This document shows positions 16,234-24,523 of a DNA stretch of 29,101 nt, in pieces. Where the stretch lies: positions 1 through 29,101 of the forward strand of contig DFJU01000148.1 of NCBI GenBank assembly GCA_002373755.1, read 5' to 3'. Each line of letters starts with the position of its first letter. Positions within the stretch are counted from its first letter, which is position 1. The position numbers were made by a program, and so were the translations under genes. The notes beneath the pieces are model-generated. The model saw only the letters and a list, made by a program, of their open reading frames with translations, had not been told where the DNA came from and made no database searches. This DNA is from Bacteroidales bacterium UBA3663 (lineage in GTDB: Bacteria; Bacteroidota; Bacteroidia; Bacteroidales; UBA3663).

Positions 16234-19200
16234 TTAGAACTGAATATTGCATCCGGCACTGAAGCTCTTCGAGCGCGGTGTCTGTGCATTATCGACCACG
16301 ATGCCGTAGTTGCCGTAGTTGACCTCCGGGTCGGCGCCGCTGTAGTTGGTCAGGCAGAAGACGTTGTTGCCCTGCAGGAACACCGAGATGCGCGACAGGT
16401 GCAGACGCTTGCAGACCTTCGGGTCGATGGCGTAGTTGAGGCTCGTGTAGTTGAGGCGCAGGAATGAGCCATCCTCCACAAAGCGGTCGCTGCCCAGCCA
16501 GTTGTAGCCTGCATTGTGCAGTGCGCGCGGGATTTCGGTCACGTCGCCCTCCACACGCCAGCGCCAGTTGACGGCACGGCTCTGGTTGTTGTTGTTGTAC
16601 ATCGACTCGGCGTTCATGCGTGCGCCGTTGATGATCTTGTTGCCGTAGCGGAAGTTGAACTGCGTGCTCCACGAGAGCGAGCCCCACGAGAGCTTGAAGC
16701 CGAAACCGCCGGTCACCTTTGGCAGTGACGAACCGATATAGACGATGTCAAGCTCGTTGATGTTGCCGTCGTGGTTCACATCTTCGTAGATGGCATCGCC
16801 GCCCTTGAACTCATACTGCGAACCGGTGCCGAACGCGAAGTACATCGGCTTGGTCTTGCCCAGCTCGTCGAGGATGGCCTCACCCTCGGCATTGCGTGCC
16901 ACCGGGGCGTTCGGGCCGCTGATGCCCGGCACCTCCTCGGCCGAATAGACGCTGTACTGATAGACGCCCTTGTAGCGGAAACCGTAGATTGAACCGAACG
17001 GAGCCTTGAGCTGGATGTGGGTCAGATATTTGCCGTTGTTGAAGTTGAACTCCTCGTTCATGCGCTCCAGGATGCTGCCGTCCATCGAGATCAGCTTGTT
17101 CTGGTTGTTGGCAAAGTTGACGTTGAGGTCGAGGTTCCACTTCTTGCCCCAGCGGATGAGGTTGTAGGTGTTGGCGTTGAACTCCCAGCCCACGTTGTCC
17201 ATGCGGCCGGTGTTCTTTTTAGGCAACGTCTCGAAGCCGGACGACGACGGAATCGGATAATTGTCCATCATCAGGCTGGTGGTCATTGACTTGTAGAGGT
17301 TGATATCGGCCGTAACCTTGTTGTTGAAGAAGCCGAGGTTGGTGCCGAGGTTGTACTGCTCCTTCTCTTCCCAGCGCAGGGTGTTGAGCGCGATGTTGTT
17401 CGGATAGACGGCCTGCAGTCCCATGTAGGATGTTGTGCCGCCGTACTTGGCGTAGAAGAGTCCCTCCTTGTTCGGCTGGTTGCCGACGATGCCCCAGCCG
17501 GCACGCAGCGAGAACATTGACAGCCAGTCGTCGGTCTTGTCGAGGAATGCCTCGTCGCTGATGTTCCATCGGAGTGAGACGCCCGGGAAGTTGCCCCAGC
17601 GCGACTCTTTGCCGAACTTGCTGCTGCCGTCGCGGCGGATGGTGAAGTCGAACGAATAGCGCTCCTTGTAGGCATAGTGCACCTGACCGGTGAGGTAGAT
17701 GCTGTGCCACTCCGATGCTCCGCTGTTGAACTTCTCGTCGATCAGACCGACGCCGGCCGACGATGTCATGCTGCCGTAAGGCATGTTGTAGTTGCCGTTG
17801 CCCTGCGAACGCGAGTTGCCCGATGTGAGCTGGAAACGTGCCATGGCCATCAGGTTGTGGTCGCGGTTGGGGAATATCGGCTGGAAACGGATGGTCTGCT
17901 GTGTGGTGATGGCAAACGACTTGCTTGCATCGCTCTCCGACTTGTTGCGGCTCTTGTCGTTGTAGCTGCCGATGACGAGCGACGACGGGTAGAACGAGTC
18001 TTCATAGCGGTTGAAGATCGAGAAGTTGACCTTGCCCTCGTAGGTGAGGCGCGTCGATTCGTAGTCGGTGGCCATAAGGTCGTACTTCAGGATGAACTCC
18101 GGCTGGATGTTGAAGGTCTTCTCCAACTTCCAGGCCTCCTTGGCCAATGCCACAGGGTTCGCCAACGAGCTCTGGTCATCCTTCACCTTGAATTCGGGGC
18201 TGATGTCGCTGCTGATGTGGTAGAACTCATCGGTCGGCACACCGTCCTCATCTTCGACGTAGATGGCGAGGTTAGGCATCTTCTTGTAGGCGATGCCCAG
18301 CAGGTCGCCGTTGTTCTTGTGGTTGTTGGTGTAGGTGAAGTTGAAGTTGGTCGTCACCTTGATGCGCTCCGACAGAAAGTAGTCCAACGCCGTGCGCTCG
18401 GTGAAGCGGTCGAGCTTCTGTTCGATGATTGAGCCGGTCTGGTGGTCCCAGCCGAGCGAGAAGCGGAAGTTGGCCTTCTCGCCACCGCCCGTCACGTTGA
18501 GCGCGTGCTTCTGCTCCAGACCTGTCTGCTTGACGGCCTTGCGCCAGTCGGTGTCGTTGTTGTACTGGCGCCAGTCGGGGAATTCGGCATCCGAGTGCAG
18601 ATACTGGATCTCCTTGATGTCGGCTGCATCGTCGTTGAAGTTGCGGTTGAAGTACGACTCCTTGAGGAACATCGTGTATTCGCCGCCGTGCAGCAGCTTC
18701 ATGCCCTCAGGCTGGTAGGTCACGTTGGCACGATATGAGTAGTTGACTCGCGTAGCGCCGCGCGAACCGCGCTTCGTCTTGATTTCGATGACGCCGTTGG
18801 CACCCTGCGAACCCCAGATGGCCGTGGCCGATGCATCTTTCAGCACCGAGACCTCCTCGATGTCTTCAGGGTTGATCTGCAACAGTTCCGACAGCTTGTC
18901 TTCGGTGGCATTGTTGAAGTCGAAGTCCTTCTTGTAGTCCGACTCGAACACGTTGCCATCCACTACGACCAGAGGCTCGGCATTGCCGTTGATGGTCGAT
19001 ACGCCACGCAGACGCATCGAAGTGCCTGCACCCAGGTTACCGCTGGCAAACACGATGTCGAGGCCGGAGATTCGGCCCTGCAACGCCTCGTCGATCGAGG
19101 TTACGGTGGCAAGGTTGTCGATGTCGGCGGCCTTGATGCTCTGCATCGTGCCCGAATATTCGTTGATCGGGATGTCGAGACCCGAAGTCGAGGTCTTCTT

Positions 19201-19551
19201 CTTCTGCGACACGACGACCTCGTCGAGCGTCTGGCTCTGCTGCTTGAGCACGAGGTTGTAGCTCAGTCCCCTGATGGGGACGACGAGCGTCTGGCAGCCG
19301 ATGAAGGTAATCTTCAGGCTGTCCTGCGGATTGCGTATGGCGAACGAGAAGTTGCCGTTGATGTCGGTTACGGCCGATGCCATGACGCGGTTGTCCTTGT
19401 TGAATTCGACGATGTGCGCGCCGGCAAGCACGTCAATTTCGTCCGATATGGTGCCCGAAATGACGTCGCCAGGCTTCTGGGCCCAGGCCGAAGCGGCCAG
19501 ACCTGCCATTGCCATTGCGCAGACGCCTTGTGTGAAGAATCTATTTTTCAT
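16234..19551 (-). CDS. SusC/RagA-family TonB-dependent outer-membrane transporter (first SusC)
   Basis: This 1105-residue protein has a signal peptide (1-25, ending AWA|Q), a carboxypeptidase-regulatory-like domain (about 28-105), the TonB-box-like LDEVVVS (109-115), a plug with ALQGRISGLDIVFASGN (156-172) and LVVVDG (194-199), and a barrel that ends in NIQF with the terminal aromatic residue expected of outer-membrane barrels. It imports oligosaccharides with its SusD partner in a TonB-dependent way. It begins 15 bp after the 888-residue FAS1 gene stop and is followed by SusD after 156 bp. It is a full, canonical SusC, unlike the second SusC of this operon. Confidence 0.96.
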   Translation of the reverse strand: MKNRFFTQGVCAMAMAGLAASAWAQKPGDVISGTISDEIDVLAGAHIVEFNKDNRVMASAVTDINGNFSFAIRNPQDSLKITFIGCQTLVVPIRGLSYNLVLKQQSQTLDEVVVSQKKKTSTSGLDIPINEYSGTMQSIKAADIDNLATVTSIDEALQGRISGLDIVFASGNLGAGTSMRLRGVSTINGNAEPLVVVDGNVFESDYKKDFDFNNATEDKLSELLQINPEDIEEVSVLKDASATAIWGSQGANGVIEIKTKRGSRGATRVNYSYRANVTYQPEGMKLLHGGEYTMFLKESYFNRNFNDDAADIKEIQYLHSDAEFPDWRQYNNDTDWRKAVKQTGLEQKHALNVTGGGEKANFRFSLGWDHQTGSIIEQKLDRFTERTALDYFLSERIKVTTNFNFTYTNNHKNNGDLLGIAYKKMPNLAIYVEDEDGVPTDEFYHISSDISPEFKVKDDQSSLANPVALAKEAWKLEKTFNIQPEFILKYDLMATDYESTRLTYEGKVNFSIFNRYEDSFYPSSLVIGSYNDKSRNKSESDASKSFAITTQQTIRFQPIFPNRDHNLMAMARFQLTSGNSRSQGNGNYNMPYGSMTSSAGVGLIDEKFNSGASEWHSIYLTGQVHYAYKERYSFDFTIRRDGSSKFGKESRWGNFPGVSLRWNISDEAFLDKTDDWLSMFSLRAGWGIVGNQPNKEGLFYAKYGGTTSYMGLQAVYPNNIALNTLRWEEKEQYNLGTNLGFFNNKVTADINLYKSMTTSLMMDNYPIPSSSGFETLPKKNTGRMDNVGWEFNANTYNLIRWGKKWNLDLNVNFANNQNKLISMDGSILERMNEEFNFNNGKYLTHIQLKAPFGSIYGFRYKGVYQYSVYSAEEVPGISGPNAPVARNAEGEAILDELGKTKPMYFAFGTGSQYEFKGGDAIYEDVNHDGNINELDIVYIGSSLPKVTGGFGFKLSWGSLSWSTQFNFRYGNKIINGARMNAESMYNNNNQSRAVNWRWRVEGDVTEIPRALHNAGYNWLGSDRFVEDGSFLRLNYTSLNYAIDPKVCKRLHLSRISVFLQGNNVFCLTNYSGADPEVNYGNYGIVVDNAQTPRSKSFSAGCNIQF

Positions 19552-19566
19552 ATTCTGTCGGTTGTC

Positions 19567-22233
19567 TTATTTGAAAAGGAGTGGTCCGTCAATCAGGTGG
19601 ATTGCTGCAAACGACGAGGCTGAAATCGTGCCCGTAATGTTGCCAGCCCCGACCAGAAGATAGTCGCGCGAGGTGAGGTTCCAGAGCGGATTGCCCTCGG
19701 CGTCGTTCTGCTGGAGCACGTGGCGCTCGTTGCCTGCAAGGTCTTTCACCATCAGGCTGGTCGGCGTGGAGTGGACCTCGACGGTGCGGAACTTCTGCGT
19801 CGTGGCATCCATGTAGGCTGTCTCGTACTTGCGGGTGAAGGTGTCGCCGATGGTCAGGTTGCCGAACTCGTCGTAGTCGGCCGCGCCGTCGTTGGCATAG
19901 TCGAGGCCGATGAGCAGCATGTTGTCCTGGATGTGGTAGCGCAGGAAGTTCTCAAGTGTCTCTTTGGCCTGGTCGATGCGCTGTTGGAGCACGTCGTTCG
20001 GGTTGTTCTCGTTTTCTTCCTCCATCATGGCGATTTCCTCCCAAGTGTAGAGGCCGTAGGTTGCCTTGTCGGCCAGCACCTTGTTCATGCTCTCGTTGGT
20101 CGGCACGTAGATGGTGTAGTTGAAGTTGTTGAAGGTCGAGATGTTGCCCGCTGCCGAACCTGCATCGAACGTGCCGTTGCGCTTCGTCTCCTGAAGTGCC
20201 TGGCAGCCGTTGAACAGGTCGAAGAAGACCGAGAACTCGTCGTGCTGCGACATGACGTCGATCGAGCTGTTGCGCGTGGTCATGATGGGCTGGATGTCCT
20301 CCTCGCCCTCGTCGCCGTCGATGATGTAGGTCTTGCCGTTGCCGCCGCTCAGGGTCTGGTCGTAGATCTTGGTGACCTTGAGCCACTTGTTGCGGTCGCG
20401 CTGCAAAGTGCCCTGCACCTCGATGTTGCCATTCGCGCCCGGACGCACGGCAATCACGCCGCCGTTTTTGGTGCGGTAGAACTGGTGGCCGTTCTCGACG
20501 TTGCTGCCCAAGTCCTTGTTGCCCACGATGATGTGGGTGTCGAGCAGGTCTTCAAGTCGGTCGGCAATGACGTAGGGGTCGCGCACCTCGCCAATCGAGT
20601 CGCCGATGACGTCGTTGTCCATGTCGTAGGCATAGACGGTGGCCCACACGCGCTCATCCTCGCTGATGGCCTTCTCGTTGTAGTGGAAGCGCCAGACCTT
20701 GTTGCTCGTGCCCGGATACGACACCGGATCGTAGTAGAGCGTCAATGCCTTGTTGGTCGGGATGAAGAACGAATAGTAGCTGTCGAGCGAGTTGAGGTAC
20801 GAACGGTACTCCAGACGCTGGATGGCCCAACGCCAGATGTTCATCGTCTCGTTGACGAGCGACGGGAAGCTGACGCTGATGAACGACGTCGGCGCAAAGA
20901 CCTTGTTGGTCAGATAGATGGCGCCGTTGCAGGCCAGATAGACCGAATCGACGTCCTTCACCTTGATGCCCATGCGGTCCTGGTTGCTGTTCACGATGCC
21001 GTCGAACTTCGACGGAACGGAGTTTACCCACGAGTTGAGCATTCCGTTGTTGATGAGCTCGGCCCAGATGTGGTTCGGCACGCTGTCGATTTCATGATAG
21101 TAGTCCTTGATGATTGCACCCGAGCCGTTCCAGTATTCCTGCATGGCCTTGTCCGATGGCACAAGCATCACGCCCATGTTGCTCTGCATGGCGACGGTCT
21201 GGCTCACGGCACCCTTCTGGTCGGAATAGAAGCTGTTCCAGCCCGGGTCGAAACGCAGGTAGGAATCGACCTCCGGACCATTGTTCGGACGTGTGATGTT
21301 GGGCTTGCCGCCGGTCGAACGCTCGGCGAAGTACTGCTTCACGAAGAGCGAGTCGATTTCGGTGCCGTACTCCAGATTGTAGGCGCGCGTGGCCTCTTCG
21401 CCGGCATAGAATGGTGCGCTGAAACGCTCCAGGATGCGGCTGTAGATTGTGGTGTTCGACTTCTTGCGCAGGATTTCGGCCATATTGTCGAGCGGCAGGA
21501 GCACGTCGTTGGTGCGGTGGATGAAGCCGTTCGGCAGTCGGAGGTTGCCCTCGGCGATGAAGGTGTTGCCCACGGTGGCATCGCCGGTCTGGCGGTCAAT
21601 CTCGTTGTTGTAGAGGAAGTTGATGTCCTCGTTGGTGATGCGCTTGCTCTGCAAATAAGGTTCGATGAAGAAGAGGATTGGCTGCGCGGTCATGTCTTTC
21701 ATGCACACGATCTTCTTGCCCGTGTTGCGGTAGAAATCCCAATTCGGGTTCAGTTCAGGCATCTCTTCGGGCAGGATGACCGGCACGGAGTCGTAAACCG
21801 AGCCGGAGCCAGCGCGGCGCATTGCGTTGCCCGCAGTCGCCTCGTTCGTGCCACTGGTGCTCGAAAGGTTAAGCACTTGCAGCGAATTGTCGAGCATCGA
21901 GCCGTAGAAGAGCATCTTCTTCTGCGCCAATGTCAACTCTTCGTAGCTTTTAACGCCCCAAGGGTTGCCCTTGAAGAACTTTTCATAAGCCTCGTCGTTG
22001 GCGGCGAGCAAAGTCTTCAGAGCAACACCGCTCAACGCTTCTTCGTAGTTGAGGTCTTTGGCCAACCTCGCGTAGTTGGTGTAGTTGTTCTCCTCAAGAT
22101 ACGACATCAGGTTGGAGCCGAAGTTGGGCGGGAGTTTCTCGTCCAGATCGTAGTCGTCATTGCACGACAGACACCCTGCGGCCGCAGTGGCTGCGAGCAC
22201 GGCATAGAGTGTGTATTTCCGGGAATTTTTCAT
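19567..22233 (-). CDS. Four-repeat FAS1 (fasciclin) surface lipoprotein, first gene of the operon
   Basis: This 888-residue lipoprotein has a lipobox cysteine at 21 (AAGC) or possibly 24, followed by N-D-D. I see four FAS1-like units by their H1-type boxes: LKTLLAANDEAYEKFF (69-84), NMGVMLVPSDKAMQEYW (353-369), YYSFFIPTNKALTLYY (487-502) and NYTIYVPTNESMNKVL (708-723). H2-type partners include LPNGFIHRTNDVLLPL (near 230) and CNGAIYLTNKVF (near 437). FAS1 domains mediate adhesion in other organisms and are not a standard PUL component. Its lead position, 15 bp before SusC, suggests a surface receptor for the same substrate or a structural partner of the transporter; this is inference. No enzyme motif was seen. 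Repeats 1-3 are divergent and would need structural confirmation. Confidence 0.82.
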   Translation of the reverse strand: MKNSRKYTLYAVLAATAAAGCLSCNDDYDLDEKLPPNFGSNLMSYLEENNYTNYARLAKDLNYEEALSGVALKTLLAANDEAYEKFFKGNPWGVKSYEELTLAQKKMLFYGSMLDNSLQVLNLSSTSGTNEATAGNAMRRAGSGSVYDSVPVILPEEMPELNPNWDFYRNTGKKIVCMKDMTAQPILFFIEPYLQSKRITNEDINFLYNNEIDRQTGDATVGNTFIAEGNLRLPNGFIHRTNDVLLPLDNMAEILRKKSNTTIYSRILERFSAPFYAGEEATRAYNLEYGTEIDSLFVKQYFAERSTGGKPNITRPNNGPEVDSYLRFDPGWNSFYSDQKGAVSQTVAMQSNMGVMLVPSDKAMQEYWNGSGAIIKDYYHEIDSVPNHIWAELINNGMLNSWVNSVPSKFDGIVNSNQDRMGIKVKDVDSVYLACNGAIYLTNKVFAPTSFISVSFPSLVNETMNIWRWAIQRLEYRSYLNSLDSYYSFFIPTNKALTLYYDPVSYPGTSNKVWRFHYNEKAISEDERVWATVYAYDMDNDVIGDSIGEVRDPYVIADRLEDLLDTHIIVGNKDLGSNVENGHQFYRTKNGGVIAVRPGANGNIEVQGTLQRDRNKWLKVTKIYDQTLSGGNGKTYIIDGDEGEEDIQPIMTTRNSSIDVMSQHDEFSVFFDLFNGCQALQETKRNGTFDAGSAAGNISTFNNFNYTIYVPTNESMNKVLADKATYGLYTWEEIAMMEEENENNPNDVLQQRIDQAKETLENFLRYHIQDNMLLIGLDYANDGAADYDEFGNLTIGDTFTRKYETAYMDATTQKFRTVEVHSTPTSLMVKDLAGNERHVLQQNDAEGNPLWNLTSRDYLLVGAGNITGTISASSFAAIHLIDGPLLFK

Positions 22234-22289
22234 AGGTAGTTATGTCGTTTTTCTTTGGTTTTCAGGTCAGACGGATAAGAAAATCGCTG

Positions 22290-22297
22290 CAAAAGTG
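22290..22297 (-). promoter_or_regulatory. Weak candidate -7 box for the FAS1/SusC/SusD operon
   Basis: The minus strand reads CACTTTTG followed by CAGC, a near match to TAnnTTTG, about 57 nt upstream of the operon's first ATG. No TTTG is found at the expected -33 spacing, so the operon may instead depend on an alternative sigma factor or an activator. Confidence 0.3.
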
Positions 22298-22508
22298 GCA
22301 ATAAATTTAAAATATCCCGTTCTGATATGTAACAAAACGTATCAAATTTGAAACACACCATAAAACCCTGTTTTCAGCGCAATGTAACACACATTTTCCA
22401 CAATGCGCCATTCAGCGCCCCAAAACGGCGGTTTGTTTCAATTTCAACGTCCGACGGAACCAGGCAATTTTGAGTTTGAAACATTGTGTTTTGCATTCGA
22501 TACATACG

Positions 22509-22540
22509 TTTGCCCCTTTTATTTAAATGTAATACCTTTG
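22509..22540 (+). promoter_or_regulatory. Bacteroides-type promoter of the GH43-GH30 operon
   Basis: TTTG (22509-22512), exactly 20 nt, then TACCTTTG (22533-22540) is a full match to the Bacteroides primary-sigma consensus. It predicts a transcript start near 22547 and a leader of about 100 nt before the GH43 ATG at 22646. It also argues against any GH43 start upstream of this point. Confidence 0.75.
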
Positions 22541-22645
22541 CGACGGACAAAAATAATCAAATCAAAAATCACGCTGAAGGCGACGGAAGGCCGCATCGCG
22601 CATCTGCTTCCCTCCAGCAAACGTAGTTCAGCAGACTTTACCTCA

Positions 22646-24466
22646 ATGAAACGTTACCTACCGCTACTCTTCCCGCTTGTACTCGCTGCCTGCTCGACGC
22701 AGTCAGGCAACTATCCGTCGCCACAGTTCGAGTCGTTTGCCTACACCGGCCACGACGCCCGCTACGACCAGACCTTCAACCCCGAGACGCACTATCTGAA
22801 CCCAATCATATCGGGCACGGCTCCCGACCCCTCAATCTGCCGCAAGGGCGATGACTACTATCTGGCCAACAGCTCGTTCGTCTATTGGCCGGGCATCCCC
22901 ATCTGGCACAGCAAAGACCTCATCGACTGGGACTTCTGCGGCTACGTCATCGACCGCCCGTCGCAGGCCTTCTTCGACGACCGCTCTGGAATTGCCGGCG
23001 GCGTGTTTGCGCCCGACATCAAATATTGCGAGGCCAACCAGACGTTCTACCTCATCGTCACCATCGTTAGCGGCTCGGGCAACGTCATCTTCAAGACCAC
23101 CGACCCGCGTCAGGGCTGGAGCGAACCGATTCCGGTGCCAGAAGTGGGCGGCATCGACCCGTCGTTCCTGTTCGATGCCGACGGCAAATGTTACATCGTG
23201 AACAACGACGAGCCGGCCTACCCCGCCGAATACAGCGGACACCGCGCCATCTGGGGACGCGAATTTGACCTCAACACCGACAAGGTGTGCAGCGAGCCGG
23301 TCATGCTGCTCGACAAGGGCATTCGTCCGGCCGAAAAACCGATCTGGATCGAGGGGCCGCACCTCTATCACGTCGGCGACCAATATGCGCTGATGTCGGC
23401 CGAGGGCGGCACCGCCGAATGGCACTCCGAAGTCTGGCTGGCCGGCAAGCAGCCGCTGGGCAAGTTCAAGCCATCGGCCATAAACCCGATTCTGACGCAA
23501 CGCACCATGCCGCACGACCGACAGAACCCTGTGGCCTGCGCCGGCCATGCCGACCTCTTCTGCACGGGCGATGTCAAGCCGGGCACTTTGCCCTCGGCCG
23601 ACAGCGGCGAGTGGTGGAGCGTCTTCCTGGCCTGCACGACCTACGACGGCGACCAGCTCTACAACACCGGCCGGAGCACCTTCCTGCTGCCCGCCACATG
23701 GCAAGCCGACAAGGTGAACGGCGGTCTGCAACCTGTTATCCTGCCCGACGGCGAACCCATCCCGACCGTCTGCGTCAAGCAGGAATGGCAGCGCGATGTG
23801 GCCGCACGCGAAGCGCTGTCGAACACCGCAAAGACCGGCAGCCTGTCCGACCCGAAAAACCTGCTACGCGGCAACGGCACGTGGAGCGACGACTTCGATG
23901 GCGATGCGCTCTACCCGCTGTGGTTCACGCTGCGCACCCCGTCGGCCGACCAGCAGACCACCGACAAACGTCTCGCCGCATGGTATTCGCTGCACGACGG
24001 CCGACTCCAGCTCGAACCGCGTCCGGTGCGCCTCAGCCAACAGAGCCAGCCCACGATGCTGTGCCGCTGGGTGAAGAATTCGACCTACACCGCACAGACG
24101 CGGATGCTCTTCACGCCGCAGGACTCGCTCGCCATGGCCGGACTGACCCTTTTCCAGACCGAACATGCGCACTACGCGATTGCCAAATGCCTCGCGCCCG
24201 ACGGCTCGCCCGAAGTCGTCGTCGTCAAGAGCGACAAGCAGTCGTGCGACCAGATTGTCGGCCGATGCGCCATCGACCCGGACAGCAACTCCCAGCCCAT
24301 CGAGCTCCGCGCCGAGGTTGACCAGCACACCGCAAGCTTCAGCTTCTCGCTGGACGACGGCAAGACCTGGACTCCCGTGGGCGACGCTCAGGATGCCGAC
24401 ATCCTGACCACCAACCTCGCAGGCGGATTCACCGGATGCGTGGCCGGCCTCTTCGCCACACGGTAA
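22646..24466 (+). CDS. GH43 beta-xylosidase/alpha-L-arabinofuranosidase-like lipoprotein
   Basis: The ATG at 22646 gives 606 residues beginning with a lipoprotein signal and lipobox cysteine 16 (LAAC). The frame is open back to 22403, but that extension has no signal peptide and spans the promoter. The five-bladed propeller domain (about 50-390) shows the GH43 triad: Asp61 (TAPDPSI, general base), Asp171 (GGIDPSFLFD, pKa modulator) and Glu236 (WIEGPHLY, general acid). Residues about 410-606 form the concanavalin-like C-terminal domain (GH43_C2) of xylosidase-type subfamilies. It would cleave terminal xylose or arabinose from imported oligosaccharides. STQSG after the cysteine lacks the acidic tag seen on the SusD and FAS1 lipoproteins, so it is probably periplasmic. 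It leads an operon with GH30. Confidence 0.92.
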   Translation: MKRYLPLLFPLVLAACSTQSGNYPSPQFESFAYTGHDARYDQTFNPETHYLNPIISGTAPDPSICRKGDDYYLANSSFVYWPGIPIWHSKDLIDWDFCGYVIDRPSQAFFDDRSGIAGGVFAPDIKYCEANQTFYLIVTIVSGSGNVIFKTTDPRQGWSEPIPVPEVGGIDPSFLFDADGKCYIVNNDEPAYPAEYSGHRAIWGREFDLNTDKVCSEPVMLLDKGIRPAEKPIWIEGPHLYHVGDQYALMSAEGGTAEWHSEVWLAGKQPLGKFKPSAINPILTQRTMPHDRQNPVACAGHADLFCTGDVKPGTLPSADSGEWWSVFLACTTYDGDQLYNTGRSTFLLPATWQADKVNGGLQPVILPDGEPIPTVCVKQEWQRDVAAREALSNTAKTGSLSDPKNLLRGNGTWSDDFDGDALYPLWFTLRTPSADQQTTDKRLAAWYSLHDGRLQLEPRPVRLSQQSQPTMLCRWVKNSTYTAQTRMLFTPQDSLAMAGLTLFQTEHAHYAIAKCLAPDGSPEVVVVKSDKQSCDQIVGRCAIDPDSNSQPIELRAEVDQHTASFSFSLDDGKTWTPVGDAQDADILTTNLAGGFTGCVAGLFATR

Positions 24467-24523
24467 GCCCGGCCGCACAGCCCGCTACGCGGATTTTATC
24501 GCACCGAACAAAACACACCCAAT

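Larger units (their letters stand above)
22234..22645. promoter_or_regulatory. Divergent control region between the FAS1/SusCD operon and the GH43-GH30 operon
   Basis: This 412-bp A+T-rich stretch holds no credible gene. It contains the GH43 promoter (22509-22540), a weaker candidate box for the FAS1 operon (22290-22297), and several copies of TTTGAAAC or its complement: 22347-22354 (inside the palindrome TCAAATTTGA, 22342-22351), 22435-22441 and 22475-22482. These could be binding sites of a shared regulator, which is not encoded in the window. Confidence 0.6.

Noticed and set aside
7202..19551. The two SusC/SusD sets as a recent tandem duplication
   Set aside because: The SusC proteins differ in TonB box, N-terminal domain and ending, and the SusD proteins differ in their C-terminal tails. 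No long stretch of shared sequence was seen, so any duplication is old.
19720..22239. Long open frame on the plus strand opposite the four-repeat FAS1 gene
   Set aside because: It is antisense to a well-supported gene, its translation is low in complexity (rich in V, D, H, R), and it has no signal or domain. Such frames arise from the codon bias of G+C-rich genes.
22403..22645. Upstream in-frame extension of the GH43 gene
   Set aside because: The extension has no signal peptide, is A+T-rich, and contains the consensus promoter at 22509-22540. The ATG at 22646 gives a proper lipoprotein signal.
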